Positions 6,815-15,224 of a stretch of 20,885 nt of DNA are shown piece after piece. This DNA is from an uncultured Clostridia bacterium. Lineage in GTDB: Bacteria > Bacillota > Clostridia > Christensenellales > UBA1242. The translations under genes were made by a program, and so were the position numbers. Below the pieces are notes generated by a model. It was not told the DNA's origin, made no database searches, and worked only from the letters and a program-made list of their open reading frames with translations. Every line of letters begins with the position of its first letter. The stretch's first letter is position 1. The stretch covers positions 1 to 20,885 of the forward strand of contig CAKVHY010000017.1 in NCBI GenBank assembly GCA_934754335.1. Direction: 5' to 3'.

Positions 6815-6839
6815 CAATTATATATTTACTTTAAATTTT

Positions 6840-7874
6840 TTACCATTTATTCACAACCTTCTCAGCAAAGCCTAAGAAGTTTTTAATTTTTATTTTCTCT
6901 CCAGAATCTAAAATAATTGTACCTGTAAACAAACCAAAAACTTGATGCTGATTACTAGCAATTATTAAAATATTTGAATTAGAATGTCTATCAATAATTG
7001 GCTCAAACTTCATCTCAAATCGTTTATCGCTAGATGTAAATGTCCAAGGTGAAAGATAATCTTCTCTGCCTTTTTTATTTAAAGGAATATTAAATTTAAC
7101 ATCTTCCAACTTATGTGCTTTGCCATTATAGAACACCATATTTTCAGTGGCATTACTTGTATCGCCAAAACCATAACCTATATTAAATCCAATCTCATTT
7201 CCTTTCACCACTCCAGCACCAGCACCCCAGTACCAAGTGTTTTTATATGTCCAAACACCTCTTCCCCAATCTAAAATTGCTCTTGTGTTTTTATCATCAA
7301 ATTCATATAATTCATCACCAATTTTTACTTCTCCTTTTGCTTTAAATCCAACAATCTTTTGATTATAATAAAAGGCTGTTTTCTTTTCTTTAAAAGGAGT
7401 TAGAATAACCATGCTATCTTTAGGTTCATCAGTTAATTCGAATTTGATATTTATATCATCATGCTTTTTAAAATTCTTTAGCCAAACTTCTAATAATCTT
7501 TTCTTCCCTTTAATTTTAAAAGAAAATTTATAGTTTTTGCTCTCAGAATGCACATCACCAATTTTGCTAGTTTTTGACAAATTGGTAGTACCTTTTGTCA
7601 TAAAACGCATTGGAGATTTCGTAATCTCTTGTTTTTTGTCAAAATCTAAGAAAGTTACTGAATTTAAACCCATATAAGAATTATCGTCCACTGTTAAAGC
7701 AACGCCAAATTTATCGTTATAAATCAAATAATAATCCCATTCTTTTATTCTTAATTTGCCTGCTTTAATTTTACTTCTATCGTAATCTTTTATAAGTTTT
7801 GTGGCATAGCCACATTCAATTAATTCACCTTTTTCATTTAGCAAATCGCCTGCTTTTGTTATCTTATTTTGCAT
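6840..7874 (-). CDS. DUF2804 family protein
   Basis: This 344-residue soluble protein is recognised as DUF2804 from its block ILDWGRGVWTYKNTWYWG near residue 204, followed by GFNIGYGFGDTSNATENM. The fold is expected to be a large beta barrel related to lipocalin-like DUF families. No reaction has been established for it. The N-terminus ITKAGDLLNEKGELIECGYA is the usual start of the family. GGAGG lies 8 bases before the ATG. It is the last gene of a five-gene minus-strand operon, 18 bases after the HAD-like gene. The Trp-rich pocket suggests binding of a hydrophobic ligand, but that is inference only. Confidence 0.85.
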   Translation of the reverse strand: MQNKITKAGDLLNEKGELIECGYATKLIKDYDRSKIKAGKLRIKEWDYYLIYNDKFGVALTVDDNSYMGLNSVTFLDFDKKQEITKSPMRFMTKGTTNLSKTSKIGDVHSESKNYKFSFKIKGKKRLLEVWLKNFKKHDDINIKFELTDEPKDSMVILTPFKEKKTAFYYNQKIVGFKAKGEVKIGDELYEFDDKNTRAILDWGRGVWTYKNTWYWGAGAGVVKGNEIGFNIGYGFGDTSNATENMVFYNGKAHKLEDVKFNIPLNKKGREDYLSPWTFTSSDKRFEMKFEPIIDRHSNSNILIIASNQHQVFGLFTGTIILDSGEKIKIKNFLGFAEKVVNKW

Positions 7875-7892
7875 AAGTTTTTCCTCCGATTT

Positions 7893-8477
7893 TTACATTA
7901 GATTTTCTTTTTCCATAATCTTATTTGTAACAAAATTTAAGCCTTCCACACAACCTTCAATTCTAGGTTTTGTAGATTTAAAATCAACATAATGAACAGG
8001 TGCTTGAACTTCAGAACTTTTTGGCATTATGTTATATGTTCCATAGTCAAACCTTCCACTAAGCATTTTCAAATATTCCATGCCCATTAAATCTGCTCTT
8101 GAATCGCCCATGAAAACAAAACCGCTTGCATTTATAATTCCAATGTTACCAACAATTTCACTTATTGCATCGCTTTTATTTTGATCAGGATTGGAATACT
8201 CAATTGGTTGAACAGTATCCATATTTGATGCTAAAACAAAACCATCACATGTAACTGCACACTCAAACATATTAGCGAGTTTTGGATTTGTTGTTTTCAA
8301 ATCTGCAAGCCTATGTTTTAAATCGATTAAATTTGTGCCTGTTGCAAAACAAAGTTTTACATTCCCCACCACTTCTTTAAGCCTGCTTACACTTTCTTCA
8401 AACTTATCAAAGTCGCCTGCCTTCTTTGCCTCAAAGGTGGAATCAACGTCGCTAATTATATAAAAGTTTTTGCTCAT
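7893..8477 (-). CDS. HAD-superfamily phosphatase-like protein
   Basis: This is a 194-residue protein. Motif I is SDVDST, with nucleophile Asp10 and acid/base Asp12. The Thr of motif II is in CFATGTN near 44-49, and motif IV is MGDSRADL near 123-130. The order and spacing fit a small sugar-phosphatase-like HAD hydrolase. The lysine of motif III cannot be placed with certainty. The segment between motifs II and IV (about 50-118) is the likely cap. The ATG overlaps the folD stop (ATGA), so translation is probably coupled to folD. Its substrate is unknown. Confidence 0.75.
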   Translation of the reverse strand: MSKNFYIISDVDSTFEAKKAGDFDKFEESVSRLKEVVGNVKLCFATGTNLIDLKHRLADLKTTNPKLANMFECAVTCDGFVLASNMDTVQPIEYSNPDQNKSDAISEIVGNIGIINASGFVFMGDSRADLMGMEYLKMLSGRFDYGTYNIMPKSSEVQAPVHYVDFKSTKPRIEGCVEGLNFVTNKIMEKENLM

Positions 8478-9325
8478 CTTTCTATTTCCATTTTCATCTT
8501 AAAACTTTCTAAAGTTTGAGATAACAAAGATGCTATCGTCATTGGACCAACGCCACCAGGAACTGGCGTATAGGCACTTGCAATATCTTTTGCATTTTCC
8601 AAATCAATATCTCCGATATTACCTGCATTATAACCTGCATCTATCAAAACAACACCCGATTTTAACCATTCTTTTTTAACAAATTTTGGTTTACCAACAC
8701 AAGCCACAACGATATCAGCAGACTTCACTTCATCTTCTAGATTTTGTGTTTTAGAATGACAAATTGAAACAGTTGCATTTTCATTTAACAAAAGCATTGC
8801 CACAGGTTTTCCTAGTATTGCACTTCTTCCTATCACCACTGCTTTTTTGCCCGCAACGTTAATACCATAATGTTTTATAATTTTCATTATTCCACAAGGA
8901 GTGGCACTAACAAACACTTTTTCTTTATTACACATTTTCCCAAAAGATATGGAACTCACTCCGTCCACATCTTTCTTCACATCAATTGCATCAAAACAAC
9001 ATTGCTCATCTATTTGTTTTGGAACTGGATGTTGTAATAAAATCCCGTTTATGGCGTCATCATTATTTAGTTTTTTAATAACTGATAAAAGTTCATCTGT
9101 GGTTGTGGTTTCAGGCAAATGAATTTGCTCATAATCCATTCCAATTCGCTCACAAGCCCTGCATTTCATTCTAACATAAGTTACACTTGCAGGGTCATCA
9201 CCCACCAATATTGTGGCAATCTTTGGAACTTTATTATATTTTTCTTTCAACTTAGATATTTCTTCACTTAAATTTGCTTCAATTTCTTTAGACAATGTTT
9301 TGCCATCTAAAATTTTTGCTTCCAT
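8474..9325 (-). CDS. folD: Bifunctional methylenetetrahydrofolate dehydrogenase / cyclohydrolase
   Basis: FolD interconverts 5,10-methylene-, methenyl- and 10-formyl-tetrahydrofolate with NADP, supplying one-carbon units for purines and formyl-methionine. The 283 residues carry all hallmarks: YVRMKCRACERIGM with Tyr50 and Lys54, GILLQHPVPKQID (commonly LPLPxHI), KDVDG, the nucleotide-binding GRSAILGKPVA, and the C-terminal PVPGGVGPMTIA. His for Leu in the QHPVP motif is a mild departure. The ATG follows directly on the stop of the PH-like gene, with the GGGAAG site lying inside that gene's end. The next gene overlaps by four bases. Confidence 0.95.
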   Translation of the reverse strand: MEAKILDGKTLSKEIEANLSEEISKLKEKYNKVPKIATILVGDDPASVTYVRMKCRACERIGMDYEQIHLPETTTTDELLSVIKKLNNDDAINGILLQHPVPKQIDEQCCFDAIDVKKDVDGVSSISFGKMCNKEKVFVSATPCGIMKIIKHYGINVAGKKAVVIGRSAILGKPVAMLLLNENATVSICHSKTQNLEDEVKSADIVVACVGKPKFVKKEWLKSGVVLIDAGYNAGNIGDIDLENAKDIASAYTPVPGGVGPMTIASLLSQTLESFKMKMEIER

Positions 9326-9754
9326 TTAAATCACTTCCCTTTTCTCTTCGTTTAAATGTTTACATTTCTCAACTAATATTTTTTTAAATTCATCTTCATT
9401 TTTTGGTGAAACATAAACATAAAAAGAAGTTTTTTTCTTTTTTATTCTTATTCCTAATCTATGTCTTGCTGTTGCAAACGAAGAATAAGTATTAACAGTT
9501 TCTTTAATTTCCATTATGCTTGAATATTTTATTCTGATTTTCAGTACTCCAAATCGTATTATTAAGTATAAATCTTTCAAGTAATAGTAAATTACAAAAA
9601 ATTGAATATTTATAACTGCAATTGCAAGTAGAAATAAAACTGCACCTAAATATGTTTCAGACAAGCAGAACACAATAACAATTGTTCCAAAAACAATATT
9701 TAATAAAGATATTATCCATAAATACAACTTATCTCTGTTTGCCTTGAATTTCAT
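9326..9754 (-). CDS. Small membrane protein with bacterial PH-like domain (DUF1200-type)
   Basis: This 142-residue protein has two membrane helices at about 10-31 and 36-57, joined by a very short loop. A beta-rich C-terminal domain begins YLIIRFGVLKIRIKYSSI and includes TARHRLGIRI and YVSPKNEDEFKKILV. This layout fits the bPH/DUF1200 (YdjZ/YyaB-like) family. No enzymatic activity is expected. It is stitched into the operon, starting 8 bases after the oxidoreductase stop and ending exactly at the folD start codon, so it is co-translated with both. Its job is unknown. Confidence 0.7.
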   Translation of the reverse strand: MKFKANRDKLYLWIISLLNIVFGTIVIVFCLSETYLGAVLFLLAIAVINIQFFVIYYYLKDLYLIIRFGVLKIRIKYSSIMEIKETVNTYSSFATARHRLGIRIKKKKTSFYVYVSPKNEDEFKKILVEKCKHLNEEKREVI

Positions 9755-9762
9755 ATTTCCCT

Positions 9763-12021
9763 TTAAATTGTTCTCGCTTTTCTATAAGCAGACTTCACCG
9801 CTTTAAAGACCTTTCCCGCCTCATTACTATCACCAATATTATATATTTCTTTAGCAATATGGTTTTTAACAGCACTAAAGTAAAGGTCGTTATTACTTAT
9901 TGTTCCCAAAGCAAGCACAACTAAATCGGATTTCAATTCAATTTCTTTATATTTTTCTTTAATTTTTGGTGCTAGTGGATTTGAAATATTTTCAGGTAAC
10001 ACTGGTTGCCATGTATTGAACGGATTTGGCACAGATTTATCTATGTTTTTATCTATCACCACACTCTTCTTAGTTATTTTCTTAACCTTTGTTAAGTTAT
10101 GAACTATCACTCCGCCCTTTTGCAAATAATAAAGCATATGACCCCTATTTGCAGTACAGGACTTAGTCATTAGAGTTGGAGCCATTTCCACAATATCCAC
10201 ATTTTTATTCATTTCGTATCTTAAATAGTACGCCACTTCACAGCCACTATCTCCACCGCCAATAACTACAACATTTTTCGCACCCTTAGCAATAGTTGGA
10301 TTTGCTAAAAGTTCCGTATCAAACACCACATTTTCGTTATCAATTCCGCTAATCTTAGGTTTAACACGTTTAGTTCCCGTTGCAAAGATAACCACGTCGT
10401 AGCCTTTAGATTTAAGCAACTTTTCCGTTGCTTCAGTTTTTAAGAACAACTTAAAGTTCTTATTTCCTTTTAAGGATAGAATTTGGTTTTCCAAGTATTC
10501 AACATAATTTTTTATCTCATATTTTATTTTTGGAACCCCAGCACAGATAAGCGTTCCACCAATCTTATCGCTCTTTTCATATAAATCAACTATATGCCCA
10601 CGCTTCAACAAAACATCTGTTGCCACCACACCAGCAGGCCCTGCACCAATCACCGCAACACGTTTCTGAACACTTGCCTTTTCAATCTCAAAAGGGAATT
10701 CTTCTTCAAAAGCAGTTCTTGGACAAACTGCACATTGAGGATGTCCGCCTTCCACAAATTCATTTATACATGCTTCATGGCAACCAATACATGGTCGAAT
10801 TTTCTCCACGTCGCCAGCATAAGCCTTGTTTGCCCAATCAGGGTCGGCAAGTAAAGGTCTTGCCAACATAATCATATCGCATTTATTATCTTTCAATGCT
10901 TTTTCAGCCAAATCTGGATAACCAAGTTTTCCAACAGCCACCACAGGCACTTCCAATCCTGCATTACTCAAAATTTTTTTATCTTTAAAATGTTTTTTAA
11001 CAATTTCAGCGATATCCAGAAAACAACCGCTAGGCATTGATGCTGGGGGATGCGGAAGCCACCAATTATCGTAGCAACCCAAATCCACGTCAAACATATC
11101 CACGCCTGCTTTTACAAGTTCGTCCATATAATTCAACGTATCTTCAATGGTTCTTCCATTTTTAAACTTCTTCAAACTTTTAACCTTGTTCATTTGATCG
11201 CCATAGGTTTCGTTTAACGCCAAAGATAAGTCTATTCTATACATGATTGGAAATTTTGCACCACAACGTTTTCTTATCTCTTTAACCATGTCCACACCAA
11301 ATCTATAAGGGTTTGCAAATCTTCCAAGTTTTCTTCTATTAAATGCTGGATTTGTTAGTTGTTCCATCAAATAACCTTCATGACCATGAAGATAAACGCC
11401 ATCTAAATTACAAGCCTTTGCATCGGCAGATGCTTGCCCTGCTTTTTTAATGATCTTCTTTATCTTATGATCGGTTAACCTTAAGCATGGAATTTCTGGA
11501 ATATAATAGTTTGGATTAAATGAAGCACTAACAGGCAATTTTAATTGGGTTAGCAAAACTTGTGGATTTCCCACTCTTCCAAGACCCGCAGTTAATTGAA
11601 CAAAAATCTTTGCACCATGAGAATGTACCGCACTGCTTAAATCTCTCCAACCACTCAAAACAGTTCTGCTTCTATCTATTCTTGGAAAGTATGAAAGTTT
11701 GCCAAGTTCTGTAATTGTGGTGTCAATCCCATAAGATATTGGAATTAAACCAGTGGTGATCAAGCCCACGCCACCCTTCGCTCTTTCTTCAAAGTACTTT
11801 AGCATTTTTTCATTTGGTCTGCCCGTTTCTTCGCACATATTAATGTTTCCCATAGGCCCCATTACTATGCGGTTTTTAATTACAACACTATTCACTTTTA
11901 TTGGTGAAAACAACTTCTCATAAGGATAAAGATTTTTAGTTAATTTAGGAGTTTCAAACTTCCCCTTAAACCAATCTCCATAGGAATTAGTTAATTCAAC
12001 AATTTTAGAATCTAGTTTCAT
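9763..12021 (-). CDS. NADH:flavin oxidoreductase / 2-enoate reductase-like flavoprotein
   Basis: This 752-residue three-domain enzyme of the 2-enoate reductase / 2,4-dienoyl-CoA reductase / BaiCD type should reduce activated C=C bonds in the cytoplasm. Residues about 34-400 form an old-yellow-enzyme TIM barrel with bound FMN (NRIVMGPMGN, then YLHGHEGYLMEQLTNPAFNRR). A [4Fe-4S] site follows (Cys411, Cys414, Cys418, Cys430), then a FAD domain with VIGAGPAGVVA at 457-467 and an NAD(P) domain with VVIGGGDSGCE at 585-595. It is longer than most relatives because of a ~35-residue N-terminal extension and an extra Pro/Lys-rich segment at about 655-695. The usual His of the 'QL.H.GR' motif is missing (QLTAGLGR). 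AGGAG precedes the ATG. First gene of the operon; the substrate is unknown. Confidence 0.9.
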   Translation of the reverse strand: MKLDSKIVELTNSYGDWFKGKFETPKLTKNLYPYEKLFSPIKVNSVVIKNRIVMGPMGNINMCEETGRPNEKMLKYFEERAKGGVGLITTGLIPISYGIDTTITELGKLSYFPRIDRSRTVLSGWRDLSSAVHSHGAKIFVQLTAGLGRVGNPQVLLTQLKLPVSASFNPNYYIPEIPCLRLTDHKIKKIIKKAGQASADAKACNLDGVYLHGHEGYLMEQLTNPAFNRRKLGRFANPYRFGVDMVKEIRKRCGAKFPIMYRIDLSLALNETYGDQMNKVKSLKKFKNGRTIEDTLNYMDELVKAGVDMFDVDLGCYDNWWLPHPPASMPSGCFLDIAEIVKKHFKDKKILSNAGLEVPVVAVGKLGYPDLAEKALKDNKCDMIMLARPLLADPDWANKAYAGDVEKIRPCIGCHEACINEFVEGGHPQCAVCPRTAFEEEFPFEIEKASVQKRVAVIGAGPAGVVATDVLLKRGHIVDLYEKSDKIGGTLICAGVPKIKYEIKNYVEYLENQILSLKGNKNFKLFLKTEATEKLLKSKGYDVVIFATGTKRVKPKISGIDNENVVFDTELLANPTIAKGAKNVVVIGGGDSGCEVAYYLRYEMNKNVDIVEMAPTLMTKSCTANRGHMLYYLQKGGVIVHNLTKVKKITKKSVVIDKNIDKSVPNPFNTWQPVLPENISNPLAPKIKEKYKEIELKSDLVVLALGTISNNDLYFSAVKNHIAKEIYNIGDSNEAGKVFKAVKSAYRKARTI

Positions 12022-12049
12022 TTAAAAATCTCCTTTTCTTATTTCTAAA

Positions 12050-12078
12050 ATATTAACATATTTATTTAGTTTTTCCAA
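12050..12078 (-). promoter_or_regulatory. Promoter of the oxidoreductase-folD-DUF2804 operon
   Basis: On the minus strand TTGGAA (12078-12073) and TAATAT (12055-12050) are separated by 17 bases. This is about 28 bases upstream of the ATG, with an AGGAG site between. No other promoter is evident in the operon. Confidence 0.6.
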
Positions 12079-12135
12079 TTAAATACATAAAAATTGAGAT
12101 TTATTAGCATACTAAAAGCATAAAAGGAAATATGT

Positions 12136-12945
12136 ATGAAGAAATCTAAGCAAATATTTTTTATAGTTTTTGTGTGCGTATTGTTTTTAGCAACTGCTGT
12201 TTTTACTTTTTTTAATGGAGTTAAACCCCATTCTGCACACTATATAAAGATTGAAGTTAATCCCAAAGTGGAGTTTTTAACAGATATGCACAACACCGTT
12301 ACATCTGTTATGCCTTTAAATGAAGAAGCAAAAGAACTGCTTGTTTTGGAAGAGTTTATTGGACTCGGAATTAGCGAAGCAACCGAAAAATTTATTGACC
12401 TTTGTGCTCAAGCAAATTATATTGATGTTTACGCCAAAGATAACGCAGTAAGAATCACAGTTGTTTCAGGATTTATGCAAGCGTTAGAATTGCAAGTTTA
12501 TGAAAGTATAAACAACTACTTTGTTAAAAATCAAATATATGGATTGATTGTTGAAAACGATAACGACTTGGCGGAAGTTAAGGAAGCCAAAAAATTAAAT
12601 ATTAGTTGTGCAAACAAACTTTCTTTGATAAAGAGTATTTGCCTTCTTGACGAAACTAAAAATATTGATGAATTAAAAGGTAAAACAGAAGACGATTTGC
12701 TAGATATTTTATCTGAAATTCATAAGAGTAAAAATTACTCACCTTCCAATTACACAGAAACCGAGATTGCAAATAAGAGCAGATTGATTGATGCTAATAG
12801 AGTGAATTTTGAAAAGCACCAAAAAGCAATTACAAATGAGAGCGCTAGAGCATTTGCAAAATCTTATGATGAATATAAGAGATTAAATTTAAAAGATTAC
12901 GAACTGGATTTTGATAAAAAATACGAAACATGGCTTGCTGGTTAA
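12136..12945 (+). CDS. Membrane-anchored protein with RsgI-like extracytoplasmic domain
   Basis: This is a 269-residue protein. A five-residue cytoplasmic start (MKKSK) is followed by one membrane helix at about 7-27. The outside part begins with HYIKIEVNPKVEFLTD, then VTSVMPLNEEAKELL and SEATEKFIDLC, which is the pattern of the middle domain of RsgI-type anti-sigma-I factors ('yi.iDvNPsie...n....V......N.eg..ll'). The cytoplasmic sigma-binding domain of true RsgI is absent. The C-terminal ~120 residues are Lys/Glu-rich and probably helical. It may be a sensor remnant, a decoy, or an independent use of the domain. The short -10 to ATG region shows no convincing promoter. The AAAGGA site supports this ATG over an out-of-frame ATG four bases upstream. 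Confidence 0.7.
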   Translation: MKKSKQIFFIVFVCVLFLATAVFTFFNGVKPHSAHYIKIEVNPKVEFLTDMHNTVTSVMPLNEEAKELLVLEEFIGLGISEATEKFIDLCAQANYIDVYAKDNAVRITVVSGFMQALELQVYESINNYFVKNQIYGLIVENDNDLAEVKEAKKLNISCANKLSLIKSICLLDETKNIDELKGKTEDDLLDILSEIHKSKNYSPSNYTETEIANKSRLIDANRVNFEKHQKAITNESARAFAKSYDEYKRLNLKDYELDFDKKYETWLAG

Positions 12946-12949
12946 AACA

Positions 12950-12995
12950 AAAAAACACTACCTAAAAGAAATTAATCTTATAGATAGTGTTTTTT
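12950..12995. terminator. Bidirectional terminator between convergent genes
   Basis: AAAAAACACTA (12950-12960) pairs with TAGTGTTTTTT (12985-12995). The helix continues for three more pairs after one mismatch, and the apical loop is 16 nt. It gives a T-run in both directions and sits between the RsgI-like stop and the DUF4417 stop. Confidence 0.75.
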
Positions 12996-12997
12996 AT

Positions 12998-14164
12998 TTA
13001 ACCGCAATACATAAACCCGGCAAATGTAACATCTTTCCAGATATCTTTTAACAATTGACCGTCTATATTTGCTTTATTTTCAAACTCTTCTCTTGATTTA
13101 TATTCCTGCTGTACATTTGATGAACATAAAACCAGTTGATCTTTAGAATTTATAAATACTTCATACGTAACATCTTTATATTTAAATAACATTTCGCTAT
13201 AAAAGAATAACCCTTTCATAAATTCTTTAAAAGTTGCTTTAAAAGGAACTCCTTTCAAGTATTGTTCCCTTGCAGTTTTAGGAGAAACTAACATTGGATA
13301 ACTAATCCCTAAAACATTTTCCATTCTTTCTTCATCTTTACTAAATTTCCAGCCACAATTTGTACATTCGCCATTTCCATACTGATCCATTAATGCCATA
13401 TTTCCGCAAATTGAACATTTTTTAATTTGATCTTTTACATAAGGATCATCATAATCAAAATACTTAAAATCTTTTTTATCTAACCCCGAAACATTTCTAT
13501 GGTGCTTTTCCCATTTAAATTGGGATAACTCTTTCCAGTCCAAATTATTTGTCCATTCATAAGTTGTTGGCAAAAGTTCAATAACATTACCCTGCATTGA
13601 TTTAAATGGTTCGTCATAACAAAGTACTGCACTAGGTTTTATACGTTTAAGCATCTCATTATAACCAAGCATAAACTCTTCTTCACAATTTTCTCTATAA
13701 TAAGTACAAACAGCAACGACAGACCCTTTTTCAATTCCATCAAAACAAAAATCAAAAGAACGTTTATCTCCCCAACTAACTGTTGGAATAACTCTCATTC
13801 CCTTACTTTGTAAGTATGCTCCGCACCATCGATTTTTAAAAACACTCTCAATTTGAAGTGCTAATGGCATGTTAGTAAAAATACTAAAGTCAGGACTAAA
13901 CACACAATAATATTGCATTAACTTTTCTATTTCTTCTTCAGGGTTTTCAAAAACCTTGTTAAATTTCCAATCATAAGTAAAAAAGTGAATTGTTTTATCT
14001 TTATTTTTAGAATCATCTTTCTTTGTATTTACATAACTTAATAATTTAATGTTATTAATATCAATTTCTTGCTTATGAATTATTGGTATGTCGTATTTTC
14101 CACAAGAATCATAATATAAAAATTCATTTCTTACTAAAAGTTGTTTTTCCCTATTGAACTTCAT
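12998..14164 (-). CDS. DUF4417 domain protein fused to a CPCC-like zinc ribbon
   Basis: This is a 388-residue protein. Residues about 25-200 look like DUF4417, a family frequent in phage and mobile DNA of Firmicutes: HFFTYDWKFNKVFENP near 60, VFSPDFSIFTNMP at 88-100, RWCGAYLQSKGMRVIPTVSWG and VVAVCTYY. A zinc ribbon follows (Cys250, Cys253, Cys267, Cys270) and leads into SYPMLVSPKTAREQYLKG, which resembles the tail of CPCC-family proteins. The last ~75 residues are a small alpha/beta domain without a name. The start overlaps the end of prfA by 14 bases in another frame and has no strong ribosome site of its own, so translation is probably coupled. No catalytic motif is recognised. Confidence 0.7.
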   Translation of the reverse strand: MKFNREKQLLVRNEFLYYDSCGKYDIPIIHKQEIDINNIKLLSYVNTKKDDSKNKDKTIHFFTYDWKFNKVFENPEEEIEKLMQYYCVFSPDFSIFTNMPLALQIESVFKNRWCGAYLQSKGMRVIPTVSWGDKRSFDFCFDGIEKGSVVAVCTYYRENCEEEFMLGYNEMLKRIKPSAVLCYDEPFKSMQGNVIELLPTTYEWTNNLDWKELSQFKWEKHHRNVSGLDKKDFKYFDYDDPYVKDQIKKCSICGNMALMDQYGNGECTNCGWKFSKDEERMENVLGISYPMLVSPKTAREQYLKGVPFKATFKEFMKGLFFYSEMLFKYKDVTYEVFINSKDQLVLCSSNVQQEYKSREEFENKANIDGQLLKDIWKDVTFAGFMYCG

Positions 14165-15224
14165 AATTTTCTAATTTTTTCTTTTGATCCGCCATCTCCA
14201 AATTTTCAATCAAATCATCTAAATCTCCATTTAAGAATGCGTCTAGATTATAAACTGTATAATTTATTCTATGATCGGTTAATCTGCCTTGCGGATAATT
14301 ATATGTTCTTATTCTCTCGCTTCTATCACCTGTTCCAACTTGTTCTTTTCTGTTTCTTGCATACTCAGTATCAAGTTGCATTTGATAATAATCATAAAGT
14401 TTGCTCTTCAAAACGCTCATCGCTCTTTCTTTATTCTTCAACTGGCTTCTTTCGTCTTGACAATTTACCACAATTCCTGTTGGCAAGTGTGTAATTCTTA
14501 TTGCACTATCGGTTGTATTTACGTGTTGACCACCAGCACCAGAACTACGATAAGTATCCACCTTTATATCTTTTTCGTTTATTTCAACGTCCACGTCTTC
14601 TCTCTCTGGCAACACAGCCACAGTTGAAGTACTAGTATGGATTCTACCTTGGCTTTCAGTTTCTGGAACTCTTTGAACTCTATGAACTCCGCTTTCATAT
14701 TTCAATTTACTGAAAACATTATTTCCTGTAATCATGAAAGTGATTTCTTTAATTCCGCCAAGTTCGGTTTCATTAATGCTAAGCATTTGAACTTTCCAAC
14801 GATTTCTCTCAGCATACATTGAATACATTCTATAAAGAACTGCACTAAACAATGCAGATTCTTCACCGCCCGCACCTGCTCTTATTTCCATGATAACGTT
14901 CTTATCGTCGTTCTCATCTTTTGGCAACAACATTATCTTTATTTTGTCTTCCAACTTAGATAATTGCTCTTCACAATCACTAATTTCAGAATTTAGAAGT
15001 TCTAGCATTTCTTGATCAGTTTCAGTTTCTTTCAATTTCTTTGCACTTTCCAAATCGTTAGTTAACTTTTTATATTTATCATACGCCAAAGAAATAGGCT
15101 CAAGGCTATTATATTCCTTGATTAATTTCGTGTATAATTTGTTATCTGAAACAACTTCAGGTTTAACAACTTCTTCAGCCAACTGCAAATATTTATTTTT
15201 TATTGCTTCTAACTTTTCTAACAT
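14151..15224 (-). CDS. prfA: Peptide chain release factor 1
   Basis: RF1 reads UAA and UAG stop codons and triggers peptide release. The 357 residues have normal length. The anticodon-like tripeptide is Pro-Glu-Thr at 187-189 within VQRVPETESQGRIHTS, which is RF1 type rather than the SPF of RF2. The catalytic GGQ is at 231-233 (SSGAGGQHVN), the glutamine methylated by PrmC. The ATG overlaps the prmC stop by a few bases and has an AGGAAAG site within the end of prmC. The methyltransferase and its target are therefore co-translated. Confidence 0.97.
   Translation of the reverse strand: MLEKLEAIKNKYLQLAEEVVKPEVVSDNKLYTKLIKEYNSLEPISLAYDKYKKLTNDLESAKKLKETETDQEMLELLNSEISDCEEQLSKLEDKIKIMLLPKDENDDKNVIMEIRAGAGGEESALFSAVLYRMYSMYAERNRWKVQMLSINETELGGIKEITFMITGNNVFSKLKYESGVHRVQRVPETESQGRIHTSTSTVAVLPEREDVDVEINEKDIKVDTYRSSGAGGQHVNTTDSAIRITHLPTGIVVNCQDERSQLKNKERAMSVLKSKLYDYYQMQLDTEYARNRKEQVGTGDRSERIRTYNYPQGRLTDHRINYTVYNLDAFLNGDLDDLIENLEMADQKKKLENYEVQ

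Noticed and set aside
10594..10871. Plus-strand open frames within the flavin oxidoreductase gene
   Set aside because: They lie opposite a well-conserved Fe-S/FAD region, lack ribosome sites and have no family features.
14141..14627. Plus-strand open frames opposite prfA
   Set aside because: They mirror the strongly conserved prfA sequence, and their composition is that of antisense A/T-rich codons.
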